Source of the DNA: Lingula anatina | Taxonomy: Eukaryota; Brachiopoda; Lingulata; Lingulida; Lingulidae | Length of the DNA: 64,000 nucleotides | Assembly: GCF_001039355.2 (NCBI RefSeq) | Contig: NW_019775846.1 | Location: forward strand, 364,555-428,554 | Direction of reading: 5' to 3' | Shown here: positions 10,933-22,368 of the stretch, one piece after another | Layout: every line of letters begins with the position of its first letter | Position numbering within the stretch: the stretch's first letter is position 1 | The notes under the pieces: model-generated | Seen by the model: the letters and a program-made list of their open reading frames with translations, nothing else | What the model was told of the DNA's origin: nothing | The model's database searches: none | Made by a program: the position numbers and the translations under genes

Positions 10933-12052
10933 AGATGTAGCAGAGCCTTTCAAATGTCGTGGGGTGAACTAAAATGAAAGTTCCTCATGGAAAAGAAAGA
11001 AATTATTATAATATGATGTAGACAGTCAACCAAGTCATTACTGTACTTTTAAAAGAGGTAGGAATATGCAACTGTTAATAATAAATTTATTTACCACAAG
11101 TTTTTGGTGTAAGAACAGCCTGCCGTTGTGATAAAAATTGGTACTCTTACCAGCATGCAATTTAAACAACTTGCATTATGCCTGATCAAATGTTCTTTTG
11201 TAAGTAGCATAAACAGATGTGAGACAAACAATGCACACAAGCATAATTTTCAAAACTTCAAAACATAAATTTTAATTATTCATCATTTATGTAGAGACTG
11301 CAAGAAAAAGCCAAACTCCCTTTGTATGATTGCATACTTTGGCATTAAAATGTACTTTTCATTTAAATCAATTCTTTTTATGTGGATGTAATTTGCATCT
11401 ATAACATTTTTATCCTTAGTCAACAGAGAAAGTTGATTTATTCCCAAAGTTACGTCCTTTTTCCTTCCAAAGAAAGTCAATCTAGATGTGATATTGTCAC
11501 AGATTTACCATCTGGATGTAGGTGGATTAATCCAGGTATCCTCTTCACCAGAAACCTCATACATAACACAAGGAGCAAAAGAGAGATGCTGCCTCCAATG
11601 AGGTAAGGGGAAGGGAGAGATACAGTTTCTCCTGATAACATTTCCATATAAAATCCAATTGCTAAAATATAAATATTATATGGGGGTAAATGGAGGTATT
11701 ATCATACTATCTGGACCACAGACTGATTTTTCACCAGATATTTCACAGATATGTCTTTCGTTTATTCATGAAACTTTTCTCCACTATTAGAGAAAAGTGC
11801 ACGTAAATCTGATCGAGGCCCTGGTAGAGGGTACCAATACATGTGTGGTACTAACGTCACGTGTACCACTACAGGTACTCACAACGCTTCTCTGTCTCAG
11901 TAAAAACGAACTTCACAAGTACACAAATTAGCAAAATAATCTACTGTAACATAAGTTGTCGTTTACAACTGTACATCTAGCTTTAGAGAAATCACATGCT
12001 GCAATTATCAGATACGTAGTTGCAGAAAATATAATTCTATTCGGTTGAGCAA

Positions 12053-12053
12053 N
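12053..12053. other. Single-N assembly join
   Basis: The N ends one copy of the region and is followed at 12057 by the tail of the C7orf50-like last exon, which belongs to position 6297 and onward. Confidence 0.9.
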
Positions 12054-12056
12054 GGG

Positions 12057-12085
12057 CAAGACAAGTCCTGCAGATGCTAAGCTGA
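12057..12085 (+). pseudogene. Partial copy of the last C7orf50-like exon
   Basis: The final residues and TGA of the C7orf50-like gene are repeated here at an offset of 5760, directly after the N. No acceptor or earlier exons accompany them. This is best read as the cut edge of the other haplotype, not a real pseudogene. Confidence 0.75.
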
Positions 12086-13816
12086 CTATAAACACTCAGA
12101 CAATATAAATGCTTGGAGACAGACATTTTTCATTACCCAAAAGGAGATAAATGCATAAAGTGATTTTTGATTAGGCCTTTATTTCTAGTTTCTAAAAATG
12201 TGTGATAACCTCCTTACACAGGCAACTTTTTATGAGCTATCATTTTTTAAATTCCCCTCTCCATTGGATCTGTCTGTATGCATTCTGATCACTTGTGTAT
12301 GTCTTTTGTCATTACCATCTCTGATGCTGTCTAATGTGTTAGTGAGTTGTGCACCATATAATTGCCAAACCACATTGTTTGTTTTACTGTAATTTTACTG
12401 GATGGCTTTGTGTGATAGAAAAAGAGATTGTTCCAAGAAAATCAGCAAGATCAAATTATTATTACAAATGTTATGCTTTTTGCATGTATTTTGGTGACAT
12501 AACAAACATATGAAGCATAGGGAGAGGCTTCTGAAGTCAGACATATTGAGTGACAGCTATTGATATACACTCTTGATCAAAAAGCTTGTTGCACCTCTTT
12601 CATGTGACTGGAAATAATCACAACTGTAAACCATTTTAAGTAAAATTAAGTACAGCTATTTTTATTCCAGATTTAAACAACAACACGCATTACCCCTTTA
12701 GAAAAATTTATCAGTTACTAACTACACTAGGACTGAAAAAATCACAACCAATAACAAATTTTAATAATCTTTAACCTCGGAGAGACAATTGAATGGCTTT
12801 TAAGCCTGGGGCTGAAGCTGAATGGCTGCCATGTTCACTTTTTACATTGTTCATGGGTCATGTACTGATGATCAATAAATACAAAGCCAATACTAGGATG
12901 TTACAGTTCCCAGTGGGGTGAGGGTAGGGATTAAAAAGGTGACAGCTCATAAAAGCCTGTTAGTAACAGAAGACTATGATCACACCTTTTGAAATTAGAT
13001 GTGCTAGTAGGCCTTATCAATAGTATTTTTTTTTTTACTCAAAGCCAAATAGAATGAATTAATTAATAGATATCTTTTAAGAATGTAAGGCTAGAATCAA
13101 ATTGTACAAATGCCAATACTATGCTGAAAGAAACACTAATTTTTAAAAAAGGCTTTTATTAACAAAAATAAATCTGAAGAACAAATAAAAATTACTGCAT
13201 TATGGAAATAAAGCTTTGTTGGTGTCAGTGCTGTGAGATAACCTTCAGTACAATAAAGCTTGAACATAATTTTTGTGTTAAAAAGTTCTGGACTAAAGGC
13301 AAGTGGACATAACGTGAGAGGAGCCACTCTGAAGAAAGGCTGTAAGAGTACCAGTGCTGCTAACCTTTTGCAAAGTACTACCTGTTATTTCTCATCGAAA
13401 ACTAATCACCAATTTTGCCAAAACAAAAAAGGCTTTACAGGAATTATTAGATATATAGAAATTATATATTATTATATAGAAATGATTCACACCATGTCTT
13501 TTAAATGTGTGGTCTGACATAAAACATCAGTTGAAGGTATAAAATAGTGTTGCATGAAATGCACAGTACTACAGTACTGTAGTAAGAAACCGTTTCAGTA
13601 TCATTATTGGCTAGAAATATTTGCTACTAAAATATCTTGCACAAAGCACATGAAATGTCATAGTAAGGATGGAACCTTCTTGCCCAATTTAAGAAAGCTT
13701 TATCTTTAAATATGTACCTGAATTGAGATTTAATAATTTTGTCTAAGGTTATCATTTGTCATTCAATAAAAATTCACTTCATACTTCTTCATAGTACTCT
13801 GGTACTCAATGAGATC

Positions 13817-13845
13817 AGGGAGTTATATCGGATATAATTCCCTGA
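13817..13845. mobile_element. Allelic copy of the 29-bp palindrome
   Basis: Counterpart of 10904-10932 with AGGGAG in place of AGGGAA in the left arm. The ATGAGAT repeats on both sides are unchanged, so the insertion predates the split of the two copies. Confidence 0.6.
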
Positions 13846-14635
13846 TGAGATGTAGCACAGAGCCTTTCAAATGTCTTGGGGTGAACTAAAATGAAGGTTC
13901 CAAATAGAAAAGAAAGAAATTATTGCAATATGATGTAGACAGTCAACTGATTCATTACTTTTAAAAGTGGTAGGAACGAGCAACTGTTAACAATAAATTT
14001 ATTTAACATAATTTTTTGGTATAAGAACAGCATGCCATTGTGATACTAATTGGGACTCTTACCAACATGAAATTTAAACAACTTGCATTATGCCTGATCA
14101 AATGTTCTTTTGTAAGTACATGTAGTCTACACAGATGTGAGACAAACAATGCACACAAACATAATTTTCAAAACATAAATTTTAATTATTCTATGACAAT
14201 CATTTATGTAGAGACTCCAAACTCCCTTTGTATGATTGCATATTTTGGCATAAAAATGTACTTTTCATTTGAATCAATTCTTTTTATGTGGATATAATTT
14301 GCATCTACAGGGTATAACATTTTTATCCTTAGTCAACAGAGAAAGTTGATTTATTCCCAAAGTCGCATCCTTTCTCCTTCCAAAGAAAGTCAATCTTGAT
14401 ATCGTCACAGATTAATCATCTGGATGTAGGTGGATTAATCCATGTATCCTCTTCACCGGGAACCTCATACATAATACAAGGAGCAAAAGAGATGTGCTGG
14501 GTAAGGGGATACAGATATACAGTTTCTCCTGATAACATTTCCATGTACTAAAATCCAATTGCTAAAATGTAAATGGAAGTATTATCGTACTACCAGGACC
14601 ACAGATTGATTTTTCACCAGATTTTCCACAGATAT

Positions 14636-14801
14636 CAGGGGCGTAACCAGGCATACGCACGGATGCACTGTGCGTACAATTTTTTGAGCCAACCATGGTA
14701 TTATTCTCCATAAATTCAGTGTATTTTTCACGGAATATAATCGTACCTGGGAATTTTCAAAATCTGTGCGTACAATTTTAAAAGGTCTGGTTACGCCCCT
14801 G
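14636..14801. mobile_element. 166-bp hAT-like MITE, present in one copy only
   Basis: The element has perfect 15-bp terminal inverted repeats, CAGGGGCGTAACCAG and its complement, no coding capacity, and GATAT directly repeated at both ends (14631-14635, 14802-14806). The matching place in the other copy (about 11750) has GATAT once and no insert. CAGGGGCG termini are typical of hAT elements. The 5-bp target duplication differs from the usual 8 bp and would fit the hAT5 group, if I recall that group correctly. Confidence 0.8.
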
Positions 14802-15270
14802 GATATGTCTCTGGTTAATTCATGACACGTTTCTCCAGAGATAAGTGCACGTAAACCTGAGGACCTGGTAGAGGGTACAGTACATGTGGTACCAACGTCA
14901 CGAGTACATGTACCATTTACTTACAGTACTACTTACAACGATTCTGTCTCAATAAAAACCAACTTCAGAAGTACACAAACTAGTTTAACATATAAGTTGT
15001 CATTTACAATAGTAGATCAAGCTTTAGAGAAATCACATATGCTGCAATTATCAGATATGGCTTCAGTTGCAGAAACACTTCAAAACATGTCAACACGCAC
15101 TTGCTTGAGGGTATGTATGGAACCTTTTGATTGGACATTGAAACTAGGTCATTTAAATGGGTCACAGGTGTCAATAGTTGGAGGGGTGTAACATGCAGAG
15201 CACAGTCAACAGCGCCATCAGGATCACTAAGGGAAAATAACTATTAGATTAAATAGAGAGGCAATAAACC

Positions 15271-16981
15271 ATGTCGCTTGCAGTTCCATTGAAAGATATC
15301 CAAAGTGCACAAACGACATTAAAGGGGACAGCTTTAAGAACGCCGCTTGTCCCATTGAATTACTCTGCTGCAGAAGGTATCAAGGTAAGAAGTAGTTTAA
15401 ACATATGCTAGTACGGGTTGTACTGCTGTTCACTGGAACAAACGTGCAGTTGTCATAAGAGGTTATTCTGTGCGCCAATGTAAACCTGTCATTTGCCTCC
15501 AATATATTTAGAGGAAATCCATACGGAAGACATACCCAGAACAGCTGCAGTACTAGTACTGGGGTATAAAATATATAACTGCAAGATGTACATGTACTCT
15601 ACCCCCGTTACTCAACTGGTCAATGTACAGGAGCTTCATTTGACTTTGTGGCAGTTAACAATAAAATACACATACAGGGTACTCTGTGTATGGTTAACCT
15701 GTTTTGATATCGTATACATGTATTTTTTATTTTTTATAGGACACAGTACAGTATGTACATGTAGGTACAGTATGTACATATACAGTACCAGTACATCCAG
15801 CCAATAACTGATGATGATAGCATTTTCAATTTCTTCTATCCACTATAGATTTACCTAAAACTTGAAAACCTACAACCTATTGGTTCATTCAAATTAAGAG
15901 GGGCTTACAACGCTATCAACTGTATTCCACATGAAAAACTATCTAATGGTGTTTACACAGCCAGTGCTGGGAACTTTGCCCAGGGTTTATCATGGGGAGC
16001 CAAGCAGATGAAGATACCATGTAATACTATTGTTCCAGACCATGCACCACAGACCAAATTAGATGCCATTGAGAGACTAGGTGGAAAATATTGCAAGGTG
16101 CCTTTTAATACATGGTGGACAGTCATTCAGGAGCATCACTACGATGGAGTTGCCGGGACCTTCATTCATCCAGTTTGTGAAAAGACTGTCATGGCAGGTT
16201 TGTTAAGACTACAAATTGCTTGATATGATAGTTAAAAATTGGAAACTGGTTGTCTGCACCTTGTGTTACGATCAGAGATAAATGGAAACTAACATCATTT
16301 TATTTTGTTTTCAGTTATCCCCGAAACTTACTTTCTTGGTGCTCTTGATTTAATATATCTCCTTTTCCCATCAGTCCAAATGCAAATACGTCTTTATAGT
16401 CTCTTGTCTAAGAAACCAGCCCAATGAAAAAATAATATATGCTCTGTATTTCTTTGTCAATTTAATTTTCTGATATAGGTAATGGTACTATTGGACTTGA
16501 GATTTTAGAAGACCTTCCAGAAGTTGATGCTGTAATAATGCCATTTGGTGGTGGTGGACTAAGCTGTGGCATTGCCTCAGCTTTTCATGCTCTCAAACCT
16601 AGTGCCAGAATGTACGCTTGTGAAGTAGAAACTGCTGCACCGCTGGCTGAGTCATTCAAGATACAAAAACCTACTTCCTGTGATTACAAGGCAAGTTTTG
16701 TGGATGGCATGGGAGGGAAGTCCGTACTTGATGAGATGTGGCCAATGGTAAAGGAACTTCTCATAGATTCTTTGGTAGTCAGTTTACAGGAGGTGGCAGA
16801 TGCAGTGAAGTTATTGGTGGAGAGAAATCGTGTTGTGGCAGAAGGTGCTGGTGCGGCCCCCGTGTCAGCAGCACTGGCTGGGAAAGCAGGCACTGGGAAC
16901 ATTGTATGTGTTATATCTGGAGGAAACATTGACACGGATAAACTGATACCAATTCTTCAAGGAAAGGTACCTGTCAAATAG
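15271..16981 (+). CDS. PLP-dependent serine/threonine dehydratase-like enzyme
   Basis: Three coding exons, 15271-15384, 15849-16197 and 16479-16981, give 321 residues, close to serine racemase (about 340) and short threonine dehydratases. It is a fold-type II PLP enzyme. The cofactor lysine is K53 in GSFKLRGA, the phosphate-binding tetraglycine loop is GGGG at 178-181, and the C-terminal cofactor loop reads SGGNID. No C-terminal ACT regulatory domain is present. Expected chemistry is alpha,beta-elimination of L-serine or L-threonine to ammonia and a 2-oxo acid, in the cytosol. At the position of the racemase base Ser84 of mammalian serine racemase this protein has Ala78 (ASAGNF), as dehydratases do, so dehydratase is favoured over racemase. 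The first ATG sits in a short AT-rich leader with in-frame stops upstream. A MITE lies 22 bp after the stop codon. Confidence 0.85.
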
Positions 16982-17839
16982 TATCCTAATTACTACAGTT
17001 ATACCCCCTTTACACTGGACGGCGTCCTTTCTGCGACCATGAAATTTGGCATCACTGTGGTCTTAATTAGAAGGCAGGAGCATTGGTTTTGCATGAAAAT
17101 GAATGCTCAATGATCGGCCAGTTGTCGGCACGTAAAGTATTATAATTTTTTAACTCTCAAATGGGGTCGTACTGCTGGACGCAGAAAGGACGCCGTCCAG
17201 TGTAAAGGGGGCTTTACTGGTTTCATATACTATGTAAGCAGCAAACAAGACAGAAACAATTTTCAGAAATATATTTCTATTTGTCAACAATGTCTTTTTA
17301 AATCTTCACATGATTGAAATATTTATTTTGACATAGTGTTGATAGTGTGCCTCTTGTCACTTGAAATATGTGACACTATCCCCTTTTGGGCATATATTAA
17401 TACATGATTTAATAAAGATTAATGAAACAAGTTAATGAATATGATTATTTTATTAGTCTTGTTTTTCTTTTACCTGTCAGCTGTATATGTTACAAGACAA
17501 TCAAGGTGCATATATTATGAACAATTTAACCAATTTGTTTTTTTAAATTAAAATGAAAATGAAGGAATGATATAATGGAGTGTCAGTGCCAGTGAGACAG
17601 TAAATGGTAACAGTCAAATGATATTAAATGAAAGTCCTCCTTAATTGTTTGTTGAAAGAGAAAAATATTGCTTTACAATTTATATAAATATCATAATTTA
17701 ATGTTTTAAAAGAAATTGTTCTTCTTTATATTTTAATATAAAGTGTTATTTTTGCACATAGAGGTGCAATATATTTTGAAGAACTGTCAAGAACTAAATA
17801 TTTTACATAAAAGTCATCACTATGTGTCTGTATTCACTT
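16982..17839. other. Convergent 3' region between two genes
   Basis: The dehydratase gene (+) and the unrecognised gene (-) end toward each other here. AATAAAG at about 17410 is a candidate polyadenylation signal for the plus-strand gene. The only structured item is the inverted-repeat element at 17004-17211. Confidence 0.45.
17004..17211. mobile_element. 208-bp MITE with about 30-bp terminal inverted repeats
   Basis: The left end CCCCCTTTACACTGGACGGC continues for about 30 bases and is matched in inverted orientation at 17181-17211. The inner 145 bp is non-coding. I could not define a target duplication. The element probably lies in the 3' UTR of the dehydratase transcript, where it could fold into a long hairpin. 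Confidence 0.75.
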
Positions 17840-19033
17840 TTAACTCATGACAGATTTAGAAAAATATCTTTTCTCATCTTCCATCTCCATGTCCGACTCT
17901 AGTTCTGCCAGCTCTTGCACACACAGCTCATGTTGTTTTTTGATTTGATCCATTACAGCATCATGGTGTTTGTAAAACTTTCTTAAACCACACTGAAAAA
18001 AAAAGTTACTGAAGTTAGATATGTTCTTTAGAAATATTTCTCATCAAAACTTGAAATTAATTATTTATGGGATGTGACTGATGAATGGTTGCCTTGATGA
18101 TAGACATAAAGACACGCATTCTCAATGTGCATAATTTCAGGTGTTATACTGTCCCATCTGCAAAGCTTTCAGGTGTTGGTTTGCTATGAAGTGGGAATGT
18201 AGATTGATTTCAAATTGCTGAATACTTATAATTGTTTTTGTCTTCCATTTTGATAATTATAATATGATGAATAGGTACCTTCAGTCACAAAAGATAATGA
18301 AAGGTAATAACTAGCCGATTCACCAGCAACACTAGAACTTGTATATATTTTTTCTATAATTCTCTTCCTCAACTTATATATTCCTTATCTTTGAAATGTT
18401 CATTACAGGCAAGTGCTAAGAATAAAGATGTCCATCTCTACTCACATAGTCTGTTGGTTCAGGTTCTGTTTCTGTATCTCTGAAATCGGAATAAAGCACT
18501 CTCAAATTAATATGGTATTAAAAACAAAGAAAGTTATCAATTCCATAAACGTGGCAGTATTACAATTTATATCTTAAAGTCAATTTAAATTGTAGTACAA
18601 AATTTAAAGATTTCACTTAAAACAATTGGAACATTTGATCAGGTTTATTGTCAACATACTACATATGAATTTCTAAATGTTCATTTCTTGTTAACTTTTC
18701 TATGTTGTTTGTTCTTCAACAAACATACCACAGTTAAATCAACAAGAAAAAGTACACCATTTACCACCACTGTGGCTGCTGCAACTACTACTATTACTAT
18801 TACTGCTACAGTACCACCACTACCACTATGACAACAACTATTTCTACTTCCACTGCTAAGTATAATAACAGATCTTAACAGAAAAAGTACCTGTGAATAA
18901 CCCTTGCTAATGTATCATCCACCATTTCTTTTAACTTGGTGATCTCAGCCTGATATTGCACTACAATACTGGTACCTCCCTCTGTCCCAATGCCTACAAA
19001 TGGAAGTGGGGTTTTGACAGAAATTATACATAG

Positions 19034-19089
<56 letters not shown>

Positions 19090-22065
19090 GAATCAAAATT
19101 ACTGGAGCTACATTCATTCATAAAAGAAAAGTTGAAAATATCCAGAAGAAGGCCATCTGCACCTGATCCCCTATCAAAATATACAGCAGTCTATGCATGA
19201 TAGAATGCAACGGACATTTCTGCTAAGTACCATATGATCAAGCAGACATGAAAGGAGGGGGCGAATGTCCTCTATCTTGAATTGCTTTTCAATAAATGGA
19301 TTTATACTTGTAATAAAATCAAATTTAAATACCCCTCATAAGGTCCTCCAATTCCTGTATTTCTTTTCTAACCACATCAGCTGTCCTTTTCCCTTCAAAA
19401 CGCCTGATAAAAATAGCTAACATTAGTGTCGTGAAAAAGTTTATTCTAAAACAATAAAAATATACTACAGGTTTCATAAGCTGCTTAGCACAAGATTATG
19501 GTTTTAGTGTATTAGCTAGGTTATGTTTTATGTCCTTCTAGATATCAATTGTACAATTGCCATAAGTTCTCATTATTACATTTAATTTATTTCATCAGTT
19601 ATTTTGGGATAAAACTCACTCATGTAACAGTGTTCCATCCTTTGCAAACACTTTGACTTGTCTTTGTCCAGCATGTTTGCACATCCAGTCCTCAAGCACC
19701 GGGGTGGGATTCTGAAAAAAAAGGCAGTGTTAAAAAATAACAATAAAATAATTAATTAAACAAATAAAATATGATAACCATAAAATAAATTAATTAAAAA
19801 ATAAAGTTTCTTCATTTTAGATTAAATTTAACTTAAAACTCTGCAGACATAATCAAAAGTCTATTTAAAACAGGATTAAGATGTCTGAAGTTTTTCTATG
19901 TGACAACCATCAGACTCTGAAATTTTTTAATTAAAAATTCCTTTTGAATTAAACTGGTTGTCAGATGACAAGTTTCAGACCCATTTACATTTCAAGTAAC
20001 ACCAGTTTTTCTTTTTCAGAACTCTCCAGACACTTTCTGTCAATTTAAGAGAAAAATTATTAGTGAAAAAAATGTAACTTCTTACCCTATAATATCTGTA
20101 CCTCTTTGGTGCCTAAAATGTCAAATGATTAAAGTAATTTTAAAGAGTTGACTACTTATCTACTATCATCCCCAGTGTTTATACATGCAAATTCATAATA
20201 CACTACTACTGTGTTTTTAATCTATGACATCTCTACTTTTAAAGCCAATCAATGAGCTATATACATATACAGTATATGTGTATACAGTTCATCAAGCTAT
20301 TTAGTCAATAGATTAAGTTAATCATTTTGTCATCAAAAATCCAGAATAATATATTATAATATGCTATTTTGCATTTTAGATATAAAGGAACATTTTGAAA
20401 AGGTTACAGCTAAATAATCTTACCCACGGTTCTGGTTCTTTAACTTTGCTTTTATATGGCAAATCATCCTCTGGATTCTGTACAGGTGGAACTGTAGGGA
20501 GGTCCTCATAGTCATTAGGAAATCCTGGTAAGAAAATCAAACCATCCCTTGGACTCATACCTATAAGACGAGGTGGGATCTCTGGTGTGAGCCATGGTGC
20601 CAATGGCTTTAAACTAGATGGAAGTTGCCTAAAAAATACCATCAACATTGGTGTATTTATTCACTGTAACAGAATTTTATACTGACTTTTCCTTTACTTG
20701 TAGCATTTTGGTGGAAAAAGCATAAAAATACCACCTACTGAGTATTCTTATGTAATAATTCGCTTAAGCATGTTTTATAGTAGTCTATCATATTTTGTGC
20801 TGTTAACCGATAATTTCTTATGTATTGAATGCCAAGTTATTTGAAGGAAATTTACTTACAGACTACTAAAATAAAGAAATACATTTAATACACTGCTCCA
20901 GTTTTTCTTAATATTGTAATGGTATTTGTAATAAGATACATTTGTGTGGCTCACAGTAAAACTAAAACATTTCACAATAGGCTACCTTGCACATGGCTTG
21001 TGGAGAACACCTGGCAGGAATTCTCTAGGTGATGTCTCTAGTTTATATGGACATCTCTCTCCTTTTGCCTCAGTTATAAGATCTGAATTACTCCCAAATA
21101 CTTTCTTGTGCTCTGATAGGCTGTACACATTAGGTTTCAATCTATCATCTATACTATCTTGTCCTGTATCATAATATGCAGAATGACCTTGGGAACTTTC
21201 CAGTTTTGGATGAGCACTTTGTATCCTTTTCTTCATCCCAGTGTACATATTCTTAATATCACTTGTTTGTTTGCCATCTTTAGTGGCTGGTCTTGGTGGA
21301 AGAGAATGGTTTGTCTGGAAGAGTTTTGAGGATTTTGTTGTGGAAGAAAGCTCTCTGGCATATGCAGAAGTGCATGCTTTGCCTGCTCTTGATCCTGATG
21401 GAGGTCTTCTTAACAGCACTAAGAAAGATTTAAAAGAGACAAATTATATGTTGTATTAGCACAAGAAATTATACAGTATATGTGCAGTTATGCTTTATCA
21501 AGGAAAAAGACTTGGGTCAACATATTACATACAACATACAACATATTACATATTACATAAAGACATAAGAGTAGTATTAAATGCAGGACCCATTAATATT
21601 AACACGAACGTAAGGCAAGCGAACATAGTAAAGACCCGGTAGAGTGAATTAAAAACGAAGTACATTCTTACTTTGGCTCAGTTCAAAGCCATTCTCTGTC
21701 GGTAAGTAGCAGAGTAAGTTCTTAAAATGGCACACTCACTTACTGGGTATAATGACGGAGGTGTCACCGCACAGCAACTGTACTGATTAGAATCTACCTA
21801 CGGTTACAGCCAACTTACAGGCGTGTACTATTACCTACCAGTAGTGCTAGTAAACTACTCCCGTCTGGAAATTCTACATGTACATCACAAGATTTAATCC
21901 CATTTCTAGATACTTAGAAGTTGTCCTTGTCTAAAATTATTACAAAGCAGACAAGTTTAGTTCCTTTTCATTTTGTACATTATATCATATTATTTCCATC
22001 ATACTGGCCTCACCTTTTTCTTCAAGTAAGTTTTTTGCCAAGAAAATAGCTCCTGTGTCCGCCAT
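17840..22065 (-). CDS. Unrecognised nine-exon gene, 389 residues
   Basis: Exons in transcript order: 22065-22014, 21418-20986, 20628-20424, 20112-20086, 19711-19620, 19403-19333, 18993-18891, 18479-18446 and 17992-17840. All borders are GT-AG and the phases close to a 389-residue protein starting MADTGAIFLAKNLLEEK. Residues 18-160 are Ser/Thr/Lys-rich and probably disordered. Residues about 165-205 form a Pro-rich, conserved-looking block with PWLTPEIPPRLIG and GLIFLPGFPNDY. Residues 240-389 look helical and charged and could form coiled coils (RKEIQELEDLM, QYQAEITKLKEMVDD, ELAELESDMEMEDEK). Exon 4 is only 27 nt. No signal peptide or membrane span is seen. I do not recognise the family. The architecture resembles small cilium- or centrosome-associated proteins, but that is only an impression. 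It shares a short divergent upstream region with NPL4. Confidence 0.75.
19036..19085. repeat. (CA)n microsatellite
   Basis: About 25 CA units within an intron of the unrecognised minus-strand gene. Confidence 0.9.
20086..20112 (-). other. 27-nt microexon of the unrecognised gene
   Basis: TTTTAG before and GTAAGA after frame a 27-nt exon encoding nine residues (APKRYRYYR). It is phase 0 on both sides, so it can be skipped without shifting the frame. Confidence 0.65.
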
Positions 22066-22368
22066 GATTGTTTACACCAGCAACTTGTCATGACGAACCC
22101 AATATCGAGTATGATTATAAGCTCATATATTCCAGATTTACATGAACTGTTCGTTTGTCAGGAAGGACTTTGATGCAAATATTCAGCAGTAAATGTTTTT
22201 AACCACAAAACACGGTATTTATTGTTATTATATTCATCTAGGAGCTAAAAATTCTAGTTCACGTCTTACCGATACCGGCAGGTGCGAGATCTAACATGGC
22301 CGAGTCAGTGCAGTAGAAAATTTCCTGTTTGTCGTTGTGTGATTTTTCGAGGACACTGGACTGCCAAG
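22066..22368. promoter_or_regulatory. Shared divergent upstream region
   Basis: Only 303 bp separate the start codons of the unrecognised gene (-) and NPL4 (+), and the two 5' UTRs must also fit here. No TATA box at a useful place is obvious. A bidirectional promoter is the natural inference. Confidence 0.6.

Larger units (their letters stand above)
9532..12052. other. Intergenic DNA, first allele-like copy
   Basis: Gene-free AT-rich sequence that realigns, with about 90-95% identity by eye, to 12774-15064. It holds a long poly-T, a 265-bp transposon and a short palindrome, listed separately. Short open stretches such as 11382-11606 have no exon character. Confidence 0.55.
12054..15064. repeat. 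Second allele-like copy of 6296-12040
   Basis: After the N this segment restarts inside the last coding exon of the C7orf50-like gene. It follows 6296-7013 at an offset of 5760, skips the BEL/Pao element, then follows 9532 to about 12030 with many small indels and substitutions. It lacks the 265-bp element and instead carries a 166-bp inverted-repeat element. From about 15065 onward only this copy continues, into the dehydratase gene. Confidence 0.85.

Noticed and set aside
15493-15807. Plus-strand 104-residue open frame
   Set aside because: Lies wholly in the first intron of the dehydratase gene, has TACATGTA-rich simple sequence, and shows no domain.
18770-18850. ACT/CCA triplet-rich stretch as a coding repeat
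   Set aside because: Intronic in the unrecognised gene, interrupted by stops, and best seen as an imperfect trinucleotide repeat.
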